From Clostridium sp. (GTDB lineage: Bacteria; Bacillota; Clostridia; Lachnospirales; Lachnospiraceae): a DNA stretch of 43,248 nucleotides. Location: assembly GCA_023664385.1 (NCBI GenBank), contig JAMPFU010000027.1:1-43248 (forward strand), given 5' to 3'. The position numbers were made by a program, and so were the translations under genes. Every line of letters begins with the position of its first letter. Position 1 is the stretch's first letter. Positions 31,589 through 41,470 of this stretch are shown here, in pieces. Under the pieces are notes generated by a model. That model was not told the origin of the DNA. It searched no databases and worked only from the letters and a program-made list of their open reading frames with translations.

Positions 31589-34500
31589 ATGATGACAGCA
31601 TACAAAAAACAAGGTAAGAGAGTGATAGCCGCCTTTTTGGCAATCTGTATGGCGCTTGCATTTATGCCATTAAATGTAAAAGCGGCAGAACCATCAGACA
31701 GCATATACGAGGTAAGCGAAGGTACCCCGACAGATGCAAATGCAGACAAGATAACAACAGAAACCGCAGTTGCAAATACAGATAAAATAACAACGGAAAC
31801 CGTAGATGCAAATACAGATAAAACAACAGAAACTATAGATGCAAGTACAGATAAAATAACAACGGAAACCGAAGCTGCAAGCGTGGATGAAGCAACAACG
31901 GAAACCGAAGCTGCAAGTGCAGTCAAAGCAGCAAAAAAAGCAGCAGCTATAAATGCAGTAAGTGAAGCAAATCAGCAGCTTGAGGGGCTTGCATCTCTTA
32001 AAATATGCACGCAGTATACACCGAACTCGGCAAGCGTAATACTTAGAAATGAAACCGATACATATGAGACAAAAAACGTGTTTTCCACGGAAGTGAAGGA
32101 ATATAATCTTGGCTTCATAAATGATAATTATACGAACCTTTATTTTAAGGTAACGCCGTATACAGGCTATGACACAATAACGATTTACTATGGCGATGGA
32201 CAGAAGAAGGAAATAAAAAATGTGAAAGCAACTTCGGAGACGGCAATATTTGCACCATGCGTTTTGGCTGGAAAAAATACATTTACGATTGAGGCTTCAG
32301 GGACAGGAAAAGCTACGGTTACTTATACGTTCCATTTGGATATGATACCTACATTGACGGGGCTTACATTTGATACGGGGGAATATGAGCAGTTTACGGA
32401 TAAAACCTTTTCGTACAACGACTTTGAGTATACTCTTACCATTCCTGAAGGTGCAGATAGCGTAATCTTTCAGGCTGTGCCGAGAAAGGATAATTACACG
32501 GTAACCTACAATGACGCTTCCTCATCTGCTGTTGCAACGCAGGGTGTTGACAAGGTACTTGTTAAGGTATCTGTGGGAGAAGGCGCAGATAAGCTTGAAA
32601 ATACATACACGGTTCATTTTGATAAAAAGCAATCTACTGGCTTTAAGGTAAACACCATACCGGAGGATGCAGTTGTCATGGTATATGATAAAAACGGACG
32701 TCCTCTCAAGAAAACAGACGGCGGCTATGAGGGATTGTTCTCCACTGGGGACTATTCCTATACCGTTACAAAAACAGGTTACATTGGTGTATCAGGGGAT
32801 GTTCCTGCGGCTGGTGGAGAAATCAATGTCACATTGGATAAGGCGTCTGAAAATCAGCCACAGGAGGTGGAAACCCAATGGAAGAACTTTAGGGACAGCG
32901 ATGTCAATATGGGCATTACCGATGCGGAAACGCCTATCAATGCTGAAGAAACAGAGCTTTTGTGGGCGAAAAAGCTGGGCAGTGGTTGGGGAAACGCTCC
33001 AAGCGTACAGATAATTGTGGATGATGCTCTGATTGTTATGGCAGGAGCAAATCTGTATAAGCTTGATTTAAAGACGGGAGAGATACTTGCCCAGGCAGCG
33101 ATGGTGGCAGCGCCTAATTGGGGATATACGCCTCCAGCCTATGCAAACGGAATGATATTTTGTCCACTAACAGGTGGAGTAATACAGGCATTTGATGCAA
33201 AGACGCTTGATTCACTTTGGATTTACAAAGATGGATTAGGGGGACAATCGCTATCTCCAATTACATATACTGACGGATATATCTATACAGGCTTTTGGAA
33301 CAGTGAGACAAGGGATGCCAACTATGTATGTATCAGTGTAACTGACGAGGACACGACAAGGGGAAATGAAGATAAGCTTGCAACATGGAAGCATACGCAG
33401 GCAGGCGGCTTTTACTGGGCTGGCTCTGTGGCTGTAGGGGACTATGTTATAGTTGGGACTGATGACGGTACAAGCGGAACAAGTGGAAACGCAAGCCTGT
33501 ATTCCTTTAAAAAAGAAACAGGGGAGATTGTGTCAAGGCTTGTTCTTGAAGGCATGGGGGATCAAAGGTCCTCGATGGCATATGACAGTACCACGGGAAG
33601 GGTATATTTTACGACGAAGGGTGGATATTTGTGTAGTGCCAAGGTAGATGCTTCGGGAAATTTGTTACAGCTAAAAAGCGTTAATTATAATGCACAAAGC
33701 ACAAGTACGCCGATTGTATATAAGGGAAAGGTTTATTTTGCAACAGGAAGCGGAATATCCTCAACAGGCTCCAGTGGAAATGTAGTCGTTGCAGATGCAG
33801 AGACGCTTGAAATGTATTATGCCGTAGGATTAAAGGGCTATCCACAGTGCTCGCTGCTTCTTTCAACAGCATATGAGCAGGCAACGGGATATATCTATCT
33901 TTATTCCTCATACAACAACACGCCTGGTGGAATATCCATGATAAAGGTAAAACCGGAGGCAACCACGGCAGATGAGGCGGAGCTTGTTGAGCTTTATGAT
34001 GCCAAGGGGTATGAGCAGTATTGTATCACGAGCATCATATGTGACAAGGACGGAACGCTTTACTATAAAAATGACAGTGCAAATGTTATGGCAGTGGGTG
34101 TGCTCGCCTATGTTAAGGTAATCAACAAAATTGTAAATTTAGGGGATGTAAATCTTGAAAGTGAGGCTGCAATTATTAAGGCAGAGGAAGCATATGAGAA
34201 GCTTGATGAGGAAGAAAAAGCAAAGATTACAAATTATAGTACGCTTGTCAATGCAAGACAGATATTTGAAACGCTTAGGGCAGAAAAAAATGCCGGCGAC
34301 ATGGACGCACTTATCAGTGCAATTGGAAGCGTGACGCTTGAAAGTGAGGCTGCAATTATTGAGGCGGAGGAAGCATATGAGAAGCTTACGGCTGCTGAGA
34401 AAGAGCTTGTTAAGGCTTACGATATTTTGCAGGCGGCAAGAAAAGAGTATGACAGACTGAAGGAGGAGGAAAAAAATAAACCTTCCGTACCAACGCCTCC

Positions 34501-35581
34501 TACAGCAGAGGAGAAAAACCCAGAGGAGGATTTGCCGACAACGGAAGAAAAAAGTCCGACAGAGGAACAGCCCCCTATAACAGAGGAAGAAAAACCTGTT
34601 GTGGATTTGCCTAAGGCAGAGGATAAGGTGCCTTCAGAAAGTGAAGGAAGCTCCAATGTAAAAAGACCGGGAGGAATTACCATAGGCGGCAACCTTGTAA
34701 AGGCTGATAATAAGTCAGACAATAAGCAGGAAAGTAAAATAGAAGAAAGTGTACAAAAGACGGATGCTGCTGTCAGTGGGGCAAATTCTGAAAGCAGAGC
34801 TACACAATTTACAAATAGAGCAGTGGACAGCTTGGGCAAGGAGTTAAAGAGAATTGTGCAGGGAGAAGTAGAAGAAATCACTGCTGAGGAAATGGATACG
34901 GCGATAGCGCTTTATAACGAATACAGTATGCTGACGGAGGCAGAACAGGCAGAGGTAGAAAACTATGAGGATTTGCAACAGGTGTTTGAAATAATCGGAA
35001 CGATAAATCATAGAGATGCGTCATCCGGCATTGATATTGATGGGCTTCAATGGTATTATAAGTTAAATGTATATGAGAGGGCATTGGACAATTCCGTGAT
35101 TGACAGGCTGGCGCAAATACCGAATAAGGATATGAAGGAGCTTTGTTCATACAACATAAGCATTACGGATTTGATAAAAGACGAAAGCTATGATTTTGCT
35201 GATGGCATTACGGTCCGTATACCAAAGCCTGATATGCAGGGGTACACCAATGCATTTGTCGTATGTCACGCAGATAGTGGGGAAACTGCCATGAAATGTA
35301 ATGTTATTGCACTTTCCACCGTTCCAGTACCTTCCACAAGCAAGGGAACGGAGGCCACTATCATAAAATGTGATGAGGTAGACGGCTATCTTACATTTAC
35401 GGCATATGAAAATGCGAATTATACTGTGATAGGTACAAATGCTGATTATGAACAGCTTATAAATGGAGCGACTGCCAACAGTGAAAATGGTATGATATGG
35501 ATTTTGATTACCATAGGAGCACTTTCAATGGCAGGACTTGTAGTGGTTATAATAAAAAGAAAAAAGTCGGAACATGAGTAG
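31589..35581 (+). CDS. Giant anchored surface protein with beta-propeller repeats
   Basis: A 1330-residue protein with a signal peptide (to AFMPLNVKAA), a Thr/Glu repeat linker (TDKITTET-type, residues 45-110), two cadherin-like beta-sandwich segments (about 130-355), a PEGA-like segment (VNTIPEDAVVMVYDKNG), and a PQQ-like beta-propeller (about 435-840; DALIVMAGANLYKLDLKTG, VVIGT, GYLCSAKVD). Then come two helical FIVAR-like repeats (LESEAAIIxAEEAYEKL), a Pro/Glu stalk, another domain and one C-terminal helix with KRKKSEHE, a membrane anchor without LPXTG. In a B12-riboswitch operon ahead of ECF genes, the propeller is a candidate corrinoid receptor. Its stop overlaps the EcfT start by 8 bp. 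ATG-ATG start after AGGAGG. Confidence 0.85.
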   Translation: MMTAYKKQGKRVIAAFLAICMALAFMPLNVKAAEPSDSIYEVSEGTPTDANADKITTETAVANTDKITTETVDANTDKTTETIDASTDKITTETEAASVDEATTETEAASAVKAAKKAAAINAVSEANQQLEGLASLKICTQYTPNSASVILRNETDTYETKNVFSTEVKEYNLGFINDNYTNLYFKVTPYTGYDTITIYYGDGQKKEIKNVKATSETAIFAPCVLAGKNTFTIEASGTGKATVTYTFHLDMIPTLTGLTFDTGEYEQFTDKTFSYNDFEYTLTIPEGADSVIFQAVPRKDNYTVTYNDASSSAVATQGVDKVLVKVSVGEGADKLENTYTVHFDKKQSTGFKVNTIPEDAVVMVYDKNGRPLKKTDGGYEGLFSTGDYSYTVTKTGYIGVSGDVPAAGGEINVTLDKASENQPQEVETQWKNFRDSDVNMGITDAETPINAEETELLWAKKLGSGWGNAPSVQIIVDDALIVMAGANLYKLDLKTGEILAQAAMVAAPNWGYTPPAYANGMIFCPLTGGVIQAFDAKTLDSLWIYKDGLGGQSLSPITYTDGYIYTGFWNSETRDANYVCISVTDEDTTRGNEDKLATWKHTQAGGFYWAGSVAVGDYVIVGTDDGTSGTSGNASLYSFKKETGEIVSRLVLEGMGDQRSSMAYDSTTGRVYFTTKGGYLCSAKVDASGNLLQLKSVNYNAQSTSTPIVYKGKVYFATGSGISSTGSSGNVVVADAETLEMYYAVGLKGYPQCSLLLSTAYEQATGYIYLYSSYNNTPGGISMIKVKPEATTADEAELVELYDAKGYEQYCITSIICDKDGTLYYKNDSANVMAVGVLAYVKVINKIVNLGDVNLESEAAIIKAEEAYEKLDEEEKAKITNYSTLVNARQIFETLRAEKNAGDMDALISAIGSVTLESEAAIIEAEEAYEKLTAAEKELVKAYDILQAARKEYDRLKEEEKNKPSVPTPPTAEEKNPEEDLPTTEEKSPTEEQPPITEEEKPVVDLPKAEDKVPSESEGSSNVKRPGGITIGGNLVKADNKSDNKQESKIEESVQKTDAAVSGANSESRATQFTNRAVDSLGKELKRIVQGEVEEITAEEMDTAIALYNEYSMLTEAEQAEVENYEDLQQVFEIIGTINHRDASSGIDIDGLQWYYKLNVYERALDNSVIDRLAQIPNKDMKELCSYNISITDLIKDESYDFADGITVRIPKPDMQGYTNAFVVCHADSGETAMKCNVIALSTVPVPSTSKGTEATIIKCDEVDGYLTFTAYENANYTVIGTNADYEQLINGATANSENGMIWILITIGALSMAGLVVVIIKRKKSEHE

Positions 35582-36455
35582 AGAAAAGAAATTTGCAGCT
35601 TACAATCCAATCGCCAGCTTTGTATATTTTGCAGGAGCAATCGTAATCAGCATGATTACCATGCACCCTGCGGCTGCTTTGCTTTCCCTTGTTATGGCAG
35701 CCGTATGTTATATCAATATGCATGGCAGGGATGCATGGAAGGTTGTTTGCGCTATGCTGCCAATCTATGTTTTGCTTGCACTTGCAAATCCCGTGTTTAA
35801 TACAAGGGGAGAGACGATATTGTTTACTTATTTTGGAGGACGTGTATTTACGCTGGAGGCACTATACTACGGTATAGTGCTTGCAGCTATGTTTATTTCC
35901 GTCATTTTATGGTTTTTCGTCTATCATAAAATAATGACGGCTGACAAGCTGTTATATATATTTGGAGGACTTGCGCCGGCAGTGGGACTTGCCCTTTCCA
36001 TGATACTTCGGCTTTTGCCTTATTACAGAACCCATATGAAAAGCATATCCGCCGCAAGGAAAGTGGTGTCATGTGACGGTGAAAATAGAACCGTTGAGGC
36101 TGCAAATATTATGCTGGCAATGCTTTCGTGGTCGCTTGAGGAGGGAGTTATCACTGCGGACAGTATGAAATGCAGGGGGTATGGCTGTGGGAAACGGAGC
36201 CGCTTTTCGGTATATGTATTGAAAGCAGGAGATGTTCTTTTCATGCTGTGGAGTATTGTACTATTTTTATGTATCATGGTTTGTAAGGCGAAAAAGGGGT
36301 TTGAGGCTGTATTTCTGCCCTGCATCAATATAAGCGGCATGGATAATGATTATTTTGTCATGGGGCTTGCGGCTATGGTATTATATTTTGCAACACCGAT
36401 TGTGATAAATGTTACGGAGGCAGTAAAATGGCACTATTTGAAATCAAGGATTTGA
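35574..36455 (+). CDS. ecfT: ECF transporter transmembrane component (EcfT), first copy
   Basis: A 293-residue membrane protein with 5-6 hydrophobic helices and the long cytoplasmic coupling helices; SMKCRGYG contains the Arg-Gly motif that docks on the ATPase. EcfT transmits ATPase movement to the S component. Its start overlaps the surface-protein gene by 8 bp and its end overlaps the ATPase gene by 28 bp, so all are translationally coupled. A second, distinct EcfT is in the same operon (38790). Confidence 0.92.
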   Translation: MSREKKFAAYNPIASFVYFAGAIVISMITMHPAAALLSLVMAAVCYINMHGRDAWKVVCAMLPIYVLLALANPVFNTRGETILFTYFGGRVFTLEALYYGIVLAAMFISVILWFFVYHKIMTADKLLYIFGGLAPAVGLALSMILRLLPYYRTHMKSISAARKVVSCDGENRTVEAANIMLAMLSWSLEEGVITADSMKCRGYGCGKRSRFSVYVLKAGDVLFMLWSIVLFLCIMVCKAKKGFEAVFLPCINISGMDNDYFVMGLAAMVLYFATPIVINVTEAVKWHYLKSRI

Positions 36456-38080
36456 ACTTTTGCTATCCTGTCAGGGAGCGTGAGGCTTTAACTGATATTA
36501 ATCTTGCGATTGAGCAGGGGGAATATATAACAATATGTGGAAAAAGCGGAAGCGGGAAAACAACACTGCTGAAACATTTAAAGCCCCCTATCACGCCTAA
36601 GGGAAAGAAATCAGGGACGGTGCTGTTTGAGGAAACGCCTGTGGAGGCATTGGATTTGAGAACGCAGGCGGCACAAATAGGATATGTCATGCAAAATCCT
36701 GATAATCAGATTGTGACGGACAAGGTATGGCATGAGCTTGCCTTTGGACTTGAAAGCCTTGGGTACGACACGAGGACCATCAGGCTCAAGGTGGCTGAAA
36801 TGGCAAGCTATTTTGGAATACAGGACTGGTTTTATAAAGATGTAAACGAGCTTTCAGGGGGGCAGAAGCAACTTCTGAATCTTGCCTCCATTATGGCGAT
36901 GCAGCCTAAGGCACTCATATGTGATGAGCCGACATCACAGCTTGACCCCATTGCGGCATCGGACTTTTTGCAGACGATAAAGAAAATTAATCTTGAGCTT
37001 GGCACCACAATAATCATGTCGGAGCATCGGCTTGAGGAGGTGTTTCCTGCCTCGGACAGGGTTGCAGTCATGGAGGAGGGGAGGATTATTGCGTGCGACA
37101 CGCCAAGGCTTGTGGGAGACATGCTGAAAAAGGAAAACAGCGATATGGCTGCGGCACTGCCTGCACCGATGCAGATATATTACGGAGTGGGAGGCAAGGC
37201 AGCTTGTCCCCTTACCGTGAGAGAGGGAAGAAGCTGGCTCACAAAGGAGCTTGCAGGCAAAGCTTTAAAAAGGGACAGGCTTGATGAGTCTGATTTACCT
37301 GATGAGCCTGAAAAACCTGCAATTAAAACAAAGGAGCTTTGGTACAGATACAGTAAGGAGGGGGCAGATGTCTTAAAGGGTGCTTCCATTTCCGTACCAA
37401 AAGGGAGCTTTTATGCCATTGTAGGTGGAAACGGCACGGGAAAGTCAACCTTTTTAAAATCAATATGCGGAATATTAAAGCCCTACAGTGGAACGGTCAT
37501 CATAGATGGAAAAAAGCTTGATAAATATAAGAAAGGGGAGCTTTTTCAGGGACATTTGGCAATGCTGCCGCAGGACCCGCAAAGTCTGTTCGTGAAAAAA
37601 ACGGTCAGGGAGGAGCTGCTTGAGATGGTTCATGGCAGCGAGGCAGAACAGGAAGTGGACGCCATGGCAAAAAAATGTCTGATTCGTCCTCTTTTGGATA
37701 AGCACCCATACGATATATCAGGCGGCGAACAGCAAAGGACGGCACTTGCAAAGGTGCTTTTGACAAAGCCGTCAATACTGCTTATGGATGAGCCTACAAA
37801 AGGCATGGATAATTATTTTAAGCAGAGCCTTGTGGGAATTTTGAGGGAGCTTGAGAACCTTACAATATTGATGGTTTCGCATGACATAGAATTTTGTGCA
37901 AAATATGCTGATTACGTGAGTATGTTTTTTGACGGTGGAGTGATAACGACAAATACGGCAAGGAAATTTTTTTCGGGCAACAGCTTTTATACAACATCGG
38001 CAAACCGCATGAGCAGACACATATTTGCAAATGCCGTAACTGAGGAGGATGTGATAACATTATGCAGGGAAAATCTGTAA
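36428..38080 (+). CDS. ecfA: ECF ATPase with two fused ABC domains (EcfA-EcfA')
   Basis: A 550-residue fusion of two ABC ATPases, normally separate EcfA1 and EcfA2. The first has Walker A GKSGSGKTT (38-46), signature LSGGQKQ and Walker B ALICDEPTSQLDP. The second, from about residue 300, has Walker A GGNGTGKST, signature ISGGEQQR and Walker B ILLMDEPTKGMD. All catalytic elements look intact. A linker of about 60 residues joins them. It powers the S component by ATP hydrolysis. Start ATG 36428 has GGAGG nine bases upstream inside ecfT. The next gene overlaps its end by 19 bp. Confidence 0.95.
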   Translation: MALFEIKDLNFCYPVREREALTDINLAIEQGEYITICGKSGSGKTTLLKHLKPPITPKGKKSGTVLFEETPVEALDLRTQAAQIGYVMQNPDNQIVTDKVWHELAFGLESLGYDTRTIRLKVAEMASYFGIQDWFYKDVNELSGGQKQLLNLASIMAMQPKALICDEPTSQLDPIAASDFLQTIKKINLELGTTIIMSEHRLEEVFPASDRVAVMEEGRIIACDTPRLVGDMLKKENSDMAAALPAPMQIYYGVGGKAACPLTVREGRSWLTKELAGKALKRDRLDESDLPDEPEKPAIKTKELWYRYSKEGADVLKGASISVPKGSFYAIVGGNGTGKSTFLKSICGILKPYSGTVIIDGKKLDKYKKGELFQGHLAMLPQDPQSLFVKKTVREELLEMVHGSEAEQEVDAMAKKCLIRPLLDKHPYDISGGEQQRTALAKVLLTKPSILLMDEPTKGMDNYFKQSLVGILRELENLTILMVSHDIEFCAKYADYVSMFFDGGVITTNTARKFFSGNSFYTTSANRMSRHIFANAVTEEDVITLCRENL

Positions 38081-38763
38081 AAAGATGGGTTGGATATATG
38101 GTTATGCTGTTGGTTTCAATTTTGCTGTTGCTTGTCTTTTGGAAGCTTGGCAATGGGCGGTATTATTTATTTGCAACCTTGCTTATTATCGGTGGCATGA
38201 TGCCGTTTATATTTGGCTTTGAAAGAAAAAAGCCGCAGGCAGCAGAGATAGTCCTTGTGTCAGTTATGAGTGCGGTTGCCGTTGCGTCGAGGATGGCTTT
38301 TTCTTTTGTTCCACACTTTAAGCCTATGGCGGCAATTGTTATGATAACAGGAATGGCATTTGGTCCGACAGCAGGATTTATTTCAGGAATGTTGTCGGCT
38401 TTTGTAAGCGATTTTACCTTTGGTCCGGGACCGTGGATGCCGTGGCAGATGTTCGCCTTCGGAATGGCGGGATTTATAGCTGGTATTTTGTACGAGAAAA
38501 AAATAATAAATGAAAATAAGAGGCTTGTAACTGCCCTGCTCGGCTTTTTACTTATCGTGCTTATCGTTGGACCGCTGTTAGACACATCAACCTTTTTCCT
38601 GATGGACGGCATGCTGGGAGATATGACGATGTGGTCAATCTATTTATCAGGGTTGTCTGTAAATGCTGTACATGGCGTGGCTGTCGCAATGACGCTGCTT
38701 CTTTTGTGCAAGCCATTTATGGAGAGAATAAACAGAATTAAAGTTAAATATGACATTTCGTGA
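38062..38763 (+). CDS. ECF S component, probable corrinoid-specific (CbrT-like)
   Basis: A 233-residue membrane protein with 7-8 hydrophobic segments. The region FKPMAAIVMITGMAFGPTAG then FISGMLSAFVSDFTFGPGPW is typical of S components that bind a small vitamin from outside. ATG 38062 overlaps the ATPase gene end. Substrate is assigned by context: the operon is under a cobalamin riboswitch and includes a DUF4430 protein. It resembles the CbrT type, though related S components for other precursors exist, such as DMB-like or corrinoid-base uptake. It would dock onto one or both EcfT proteins. Confidence 0.85.
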   Translation: MQGKSVKRWVGYMVMLLVSILLLLVFWKLGNGRYYLFATLLIIGGMMPFIFGFERKKPQAAEIVLVSVMSAVAVASRMAFSFVPHFKPMAAIVMITGMAFGPTAGFISGMLSAFVSDFTFGPGPWMPWQMFAFGMAGFIAGILYEKKIINENKRLVTALLGFLLIVLIVGPLLDTSTFFLMDGMLGDMTMWSIYLSGLSVNAVHGVAVAMTLLLLCKPFMERINRIKVKYDIS

Positions 38764-38789
38764 TGCCGTATTTTATATGAGGAATCTGC

Positions 38790-39692
38790 ATGAAATTTGA
38801 AAATTATCATCCGGGCATTAATTTCATATATTTTTTATTTTCCATGACATTTATACTTTGGTTTAATCACCCTGTTTATGTTGTCATCGCTTTTTTATCC
38901 TCCTTTGCCTATTCTATAAAATTAAATGGAAAGCGGGAGGTAATATTTAATTTTATATTAATTTTATTTGTTGTAATCTACTGCTTGTGGTATTCTTATT
39001 ACAATCATTTTGGAATTACAAACATAAGAAAAAATTTTATTGGGAATAATATTACGGCGGAGGCACTTTTTTATGGATTGGTGCGAGGAATGACTATAGC
39101 GGCGTTTATTATGAATTTTGCCTGTCTGCTTGCGGTTTTTTCCACCGATAAGGTAATATACCTTGCTGGCAGGCTGTTCCCAAGACTTTCGCTTTTTATT
39201 TCCATATTTCTCAGGAGCTTTTCACGCATAAGGGAAAGAAATGCGGCTGTAACGATGTCGAGAAAAGGAATTGGAATGGGAAAAGGACAAGGCACAATAA
39301 TAGGCGGCATAAGAAACAGGCTGCGCATACTGTCAATCGTTATTACGTGGACATTGGAGGATTACATGGAAAGCTCCATGTCAATGAAATGCAGGGGGTA
39401 TACGTTAAAGCATAGGACATCCTTTTCCATATACCGCTTTGATAACAGGGACAGAAGCCTTGTGATAATGCTTTTTATAGGCATAACCCTTACGCTTATG
39501 GCAGTGATGCTCAATCAGACAACGATATTATATGATCCTGAAATCATTATGTACAGACCGAAGGGCTGGTCGTATCTGTTTTACTTGTCATATGCCTGCT
39601 TCCTGCTTCTGCCGATGGGAATAGAAATCGTGAACGCAATTAAATATGAGAAAATGCACAGGGAGGAAGATGCTTATGCAAAACTCCTATAA
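38790..39692 (+). CDS. ecfT: ECF transmembrane component (EcfT), second copy
   Basis: A 300-residue EcfT paralogue, diverged from that at 35574 but with the same layout: N-terminal helices, then SMSMKCRGYTLKHRTSFSIY with the Arg-Gly coupling motif, then two further helices. An ECF complex normally has one T. Start at ATG 38790, 26 bases after the S gene; GAGG upstream. The cysteine-rich gene starts inside its end. The pair may make a two-T complex or serve alternative S proteins. Confidence 0.88.
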   Translation: MKFENYHPGINFIYFLFSMTFILWFNHPVYVVIAFLSSFAYSIKLNGKREVIFNFILILFVVIYCLWYSYYNHFGITNIRKNFIGNNITAEALFYGLVRGMTIAAFIMNFACLLAVFSTDKVIYLAGRLFPRLSLFISIFLRSFSRIRERNAAVTMSRKGIGMGKGQGTIIGGIRNRLRILSIVITWTLEDYMESSMSMKCRGYTLKHRTSFSIYRFDNRDRSLVIMLFIGITLTLMAVMLNQTTILYDPEIIMYRPKGWSYLFYLSYACFLLLPMGIEIVNAIKYEKMHREEDAYAKLL

Positions 39693-39933
39693 ATATTTTG
39701 AAAATAGGGAATGTAACTATTATCCATGCCATGAGGGAATAGATCATATAAACTGTCTGTTCTGCTTCTGTCCGTTATATGATATGGAAGAATGTCCCGG
39801 AAATCCTAAGTACATAACTGTAAACGGCAGAAAAATAAAGGAATGTACAAGCTGCACCTTTCCCCACAGGGCAGAAAACTATGAGGCAGTTTTAGAAAGG
39901 AAAAATCTGCATGAAAAAGATACTTCTTTATAG
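39676..39933 (+). CDS. Cysteine-rich small-domain protein
   Basis: An 85-residue protein with eight Cys in patterns such as FENRECNYYPCHEG, CLFCFCPLYDMEECPG and CTSCTFPHRA, suited to Zn or Fe-S binding. The cysteine-rich small domain (PF04071) is known as a neighbour of or fusion partner to cobalamin synthesis proteins, in line with this operon. ATG 39676 is chosen for GGGAGGAAG upstream. It overlaps the second ecfT by 17 bp and DUF3783 by 23 bp. Confidence 0.85.
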   Translation: MQNSYKYFENRECNYYPCHEGIDHINCLFCFCPLYDMEECPGNPKYITVNGRKIKECTSCTFPHRAENYEAVLERKNLHEKDTSL

Positions 39934-40288
39934 CTATCCAAATGACATTCACAAAAAAATTTCAGATATATGTCTTGCGTGTGAAATAGAGTGCAAAAAA
40001 ATACCAAAAAAAAGATTTTTGCAGACAATCGGAAATCATATAGGCATACCGGGGCATGAGGGCACAGGTGAATTATACGGGGAAAGTGACCTTGCCGAGC
40101 CTGTGATGCTGCTTGCAGGCATGAGCACTAGCGAGCTTGACAGTATACTTGATACCTTCAAAAATTTAGGCATACCGTCCGTGGGCTTTAAGGCAGTTGT
40201 CACAAGCCATAATATAAATTGGACGATACTTGATTTGTATGAGGAGCTTGCAAGGGAAAGGGAAGCCATGCAAAAAAGACAGGGCTAA
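39911..40288 (+). CDS. DUF3783 domain protein
   Basis: A 125-residue cytosolic protein with the features of DUF3783: PVMLLAGMSTSELDSILDTF and IPSVGFKAVVTSHNINWTILDLYEEL. Function is unknown; it looks like a small regulatory or adaptor fold. It is the last gene of the corrinoid operon, overlapping the cysteine-rich gene, and 114 bases separate it from the next. Confidence 0.82.
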   Translation: MKKILLYSYPNDIHKKISDICLACEIECKKIPKKRFLQTIGNHIGIPGHEGTGELYGESDLAEPVMLLAGMSTSELDSILDTFKNLGIPSVGFKAVVTSHNINWTILDLYEELAREREAMQKRQG

Positions 40289-40402
40289 ATAATTGCACAT
40301 TTTTCCATTTCGTATTATAATGAAATTTAATGATGTCAAAAGGCGATATGCCGTAAGGCATGGCTGCAGGAAAACAATCACTTAAAATGAGGAGCTTTTG
40401 AA

Positions 40403-41470
40403 ATGAAATTTATACACATATCCGACGTTCATTTAGGCATGAAGCCTGACAGGACAAAAATATGGAGTGATGAGAGAGCAGATGAATTATGGGACAGCTT
40501 TAAAAACATTGTAAAGCTCTGCGAGGAAAAAAAGGTGGAGCTGCTGCTTATTTCGGGCAACCTTTTTCATGCGTCTCCAACCCTGCAGGAGCTTAAAAAT
40601 CTTGATTTGCAGCTTAATAGGCTTTCAGTGACGAAAACGGTCATCATAGCAGGTTCCTGTGATTATATCGGGGAGGACTCGGTCTGGGAGCAGTATGATT
40701 TTAATTCAAACACGCTGATTATGCCGAGGGATAAGGCTGCAAATGTATATTTTGAGGATATAAATGTATGTATTACAGGCTACAGCTACGGAAAGCCTGA
40801 GTACACATCTAAAATACTTGAGAAATTAAAGCCGGGCAGGGAGGGTGCATATAACATTCTATTAGGACATGGCGGAGACAAAAATCATATGCCGTTTTCG
40901 AAGGACAGGCTTGCAAAAACAGGCTTTGATTATATTGCTCTTGGCTATATCCGAAAGCCGACCCATATTCTTAAAAATAAAATGGCGTTTCCAGGCTGCC
41001 TTGAGCCGCTTGATTACACGGATACGGGACGCAGGGGCTACATTTACGGCGAGGTTGACGAGGAAAAAAATACAACGATTTCATGGGTGGCAAGCAATAA
41101 ACGAAGCTATATCAACATGACGCTTGAGCTTCAGCCTGACAGCACAAATGCTGACATTTTGGACATTGTGGAAGCCGAGATAAAAAATCGCGGGAAAGAA
41201 AATATATACAGAATATTGCTCAAGGGAACGGTTGACAGCAGCCTTGAAATTAATTTGAGTGGAATTGTCAGGAGATATAACATAAATGAGGTTATTGACA
41301 GGACAGAGTATGATTACAATGTGGACGAGCTGTATCATGGCAACGAGAATAACCTTTTGGGAAGATTTATGAGCAGGATGAAGGACGAGGAAAGCGAAGA
41401 AGCTGAGGAAATAAGACAAAAGGCACTTGAATACGGAATTGGTGCGCTGCTGGGAGTTGGAGACAGATAA
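40403..41470 (+). CDS. SbcD/Mre11-like phosphoesterase with eroded metal site
   Basis: A 355-residue protein of the SbcD/YhaO metallophosphoesterase family. Motif I is normal (ISDVHLG: Asp8, His10) and His156 is kept in LLGHGGD. The rest of the site is altered: GDLF has become SGNLF (Asn53), GNHD has become GSCD (Ser85, Cys86) and GHIHKP has become GYIRKP (Tyr182, Arg184). Several two-metal ligands are missing, so nuclease activity is unlikely. The frame is intact with ATG 40403 after GAGGAG. The ATPase partner starts at the next base after its stop, so the two are co-expressed. Confidence 0.88.
   Translation: MKFIHISDVHLGMKPDRTKIWSDERADELWDSFKNIVKLCEEKKVELLLISGNLFHASPTLQELKNLDLQLNRLSVTKTVIIAGSCDYIGEDSVWEQYDFNSNTLIMPRDKAANVYFEDINVCITGYSYGKPEYTSKILEKLKPGREGAYNILLGHGGDKNHMPFSKDRLAKTGFDYIALGYIRKPTHILKNKMAFPGCLEPLDYTDTGRRGYIYGEVDEEKNTTISWVASNKRSYINMTLELQPDSTNADILDIVEAEIKNRGKENIYRILLKGTVDSSLEINLSGIVRRYNINEVIDRTEYDYNVDELYHGNENNLLGRFMSRMKDEESEEAEEIRQKALEYGIGALLGVGDR

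Noticed and set aside
34417-34881. Ser-rich minus-strand frame in the giant surface-protein gene
   Set aside because: Produced by the Glu/Lys-rich stalk read in reverse.
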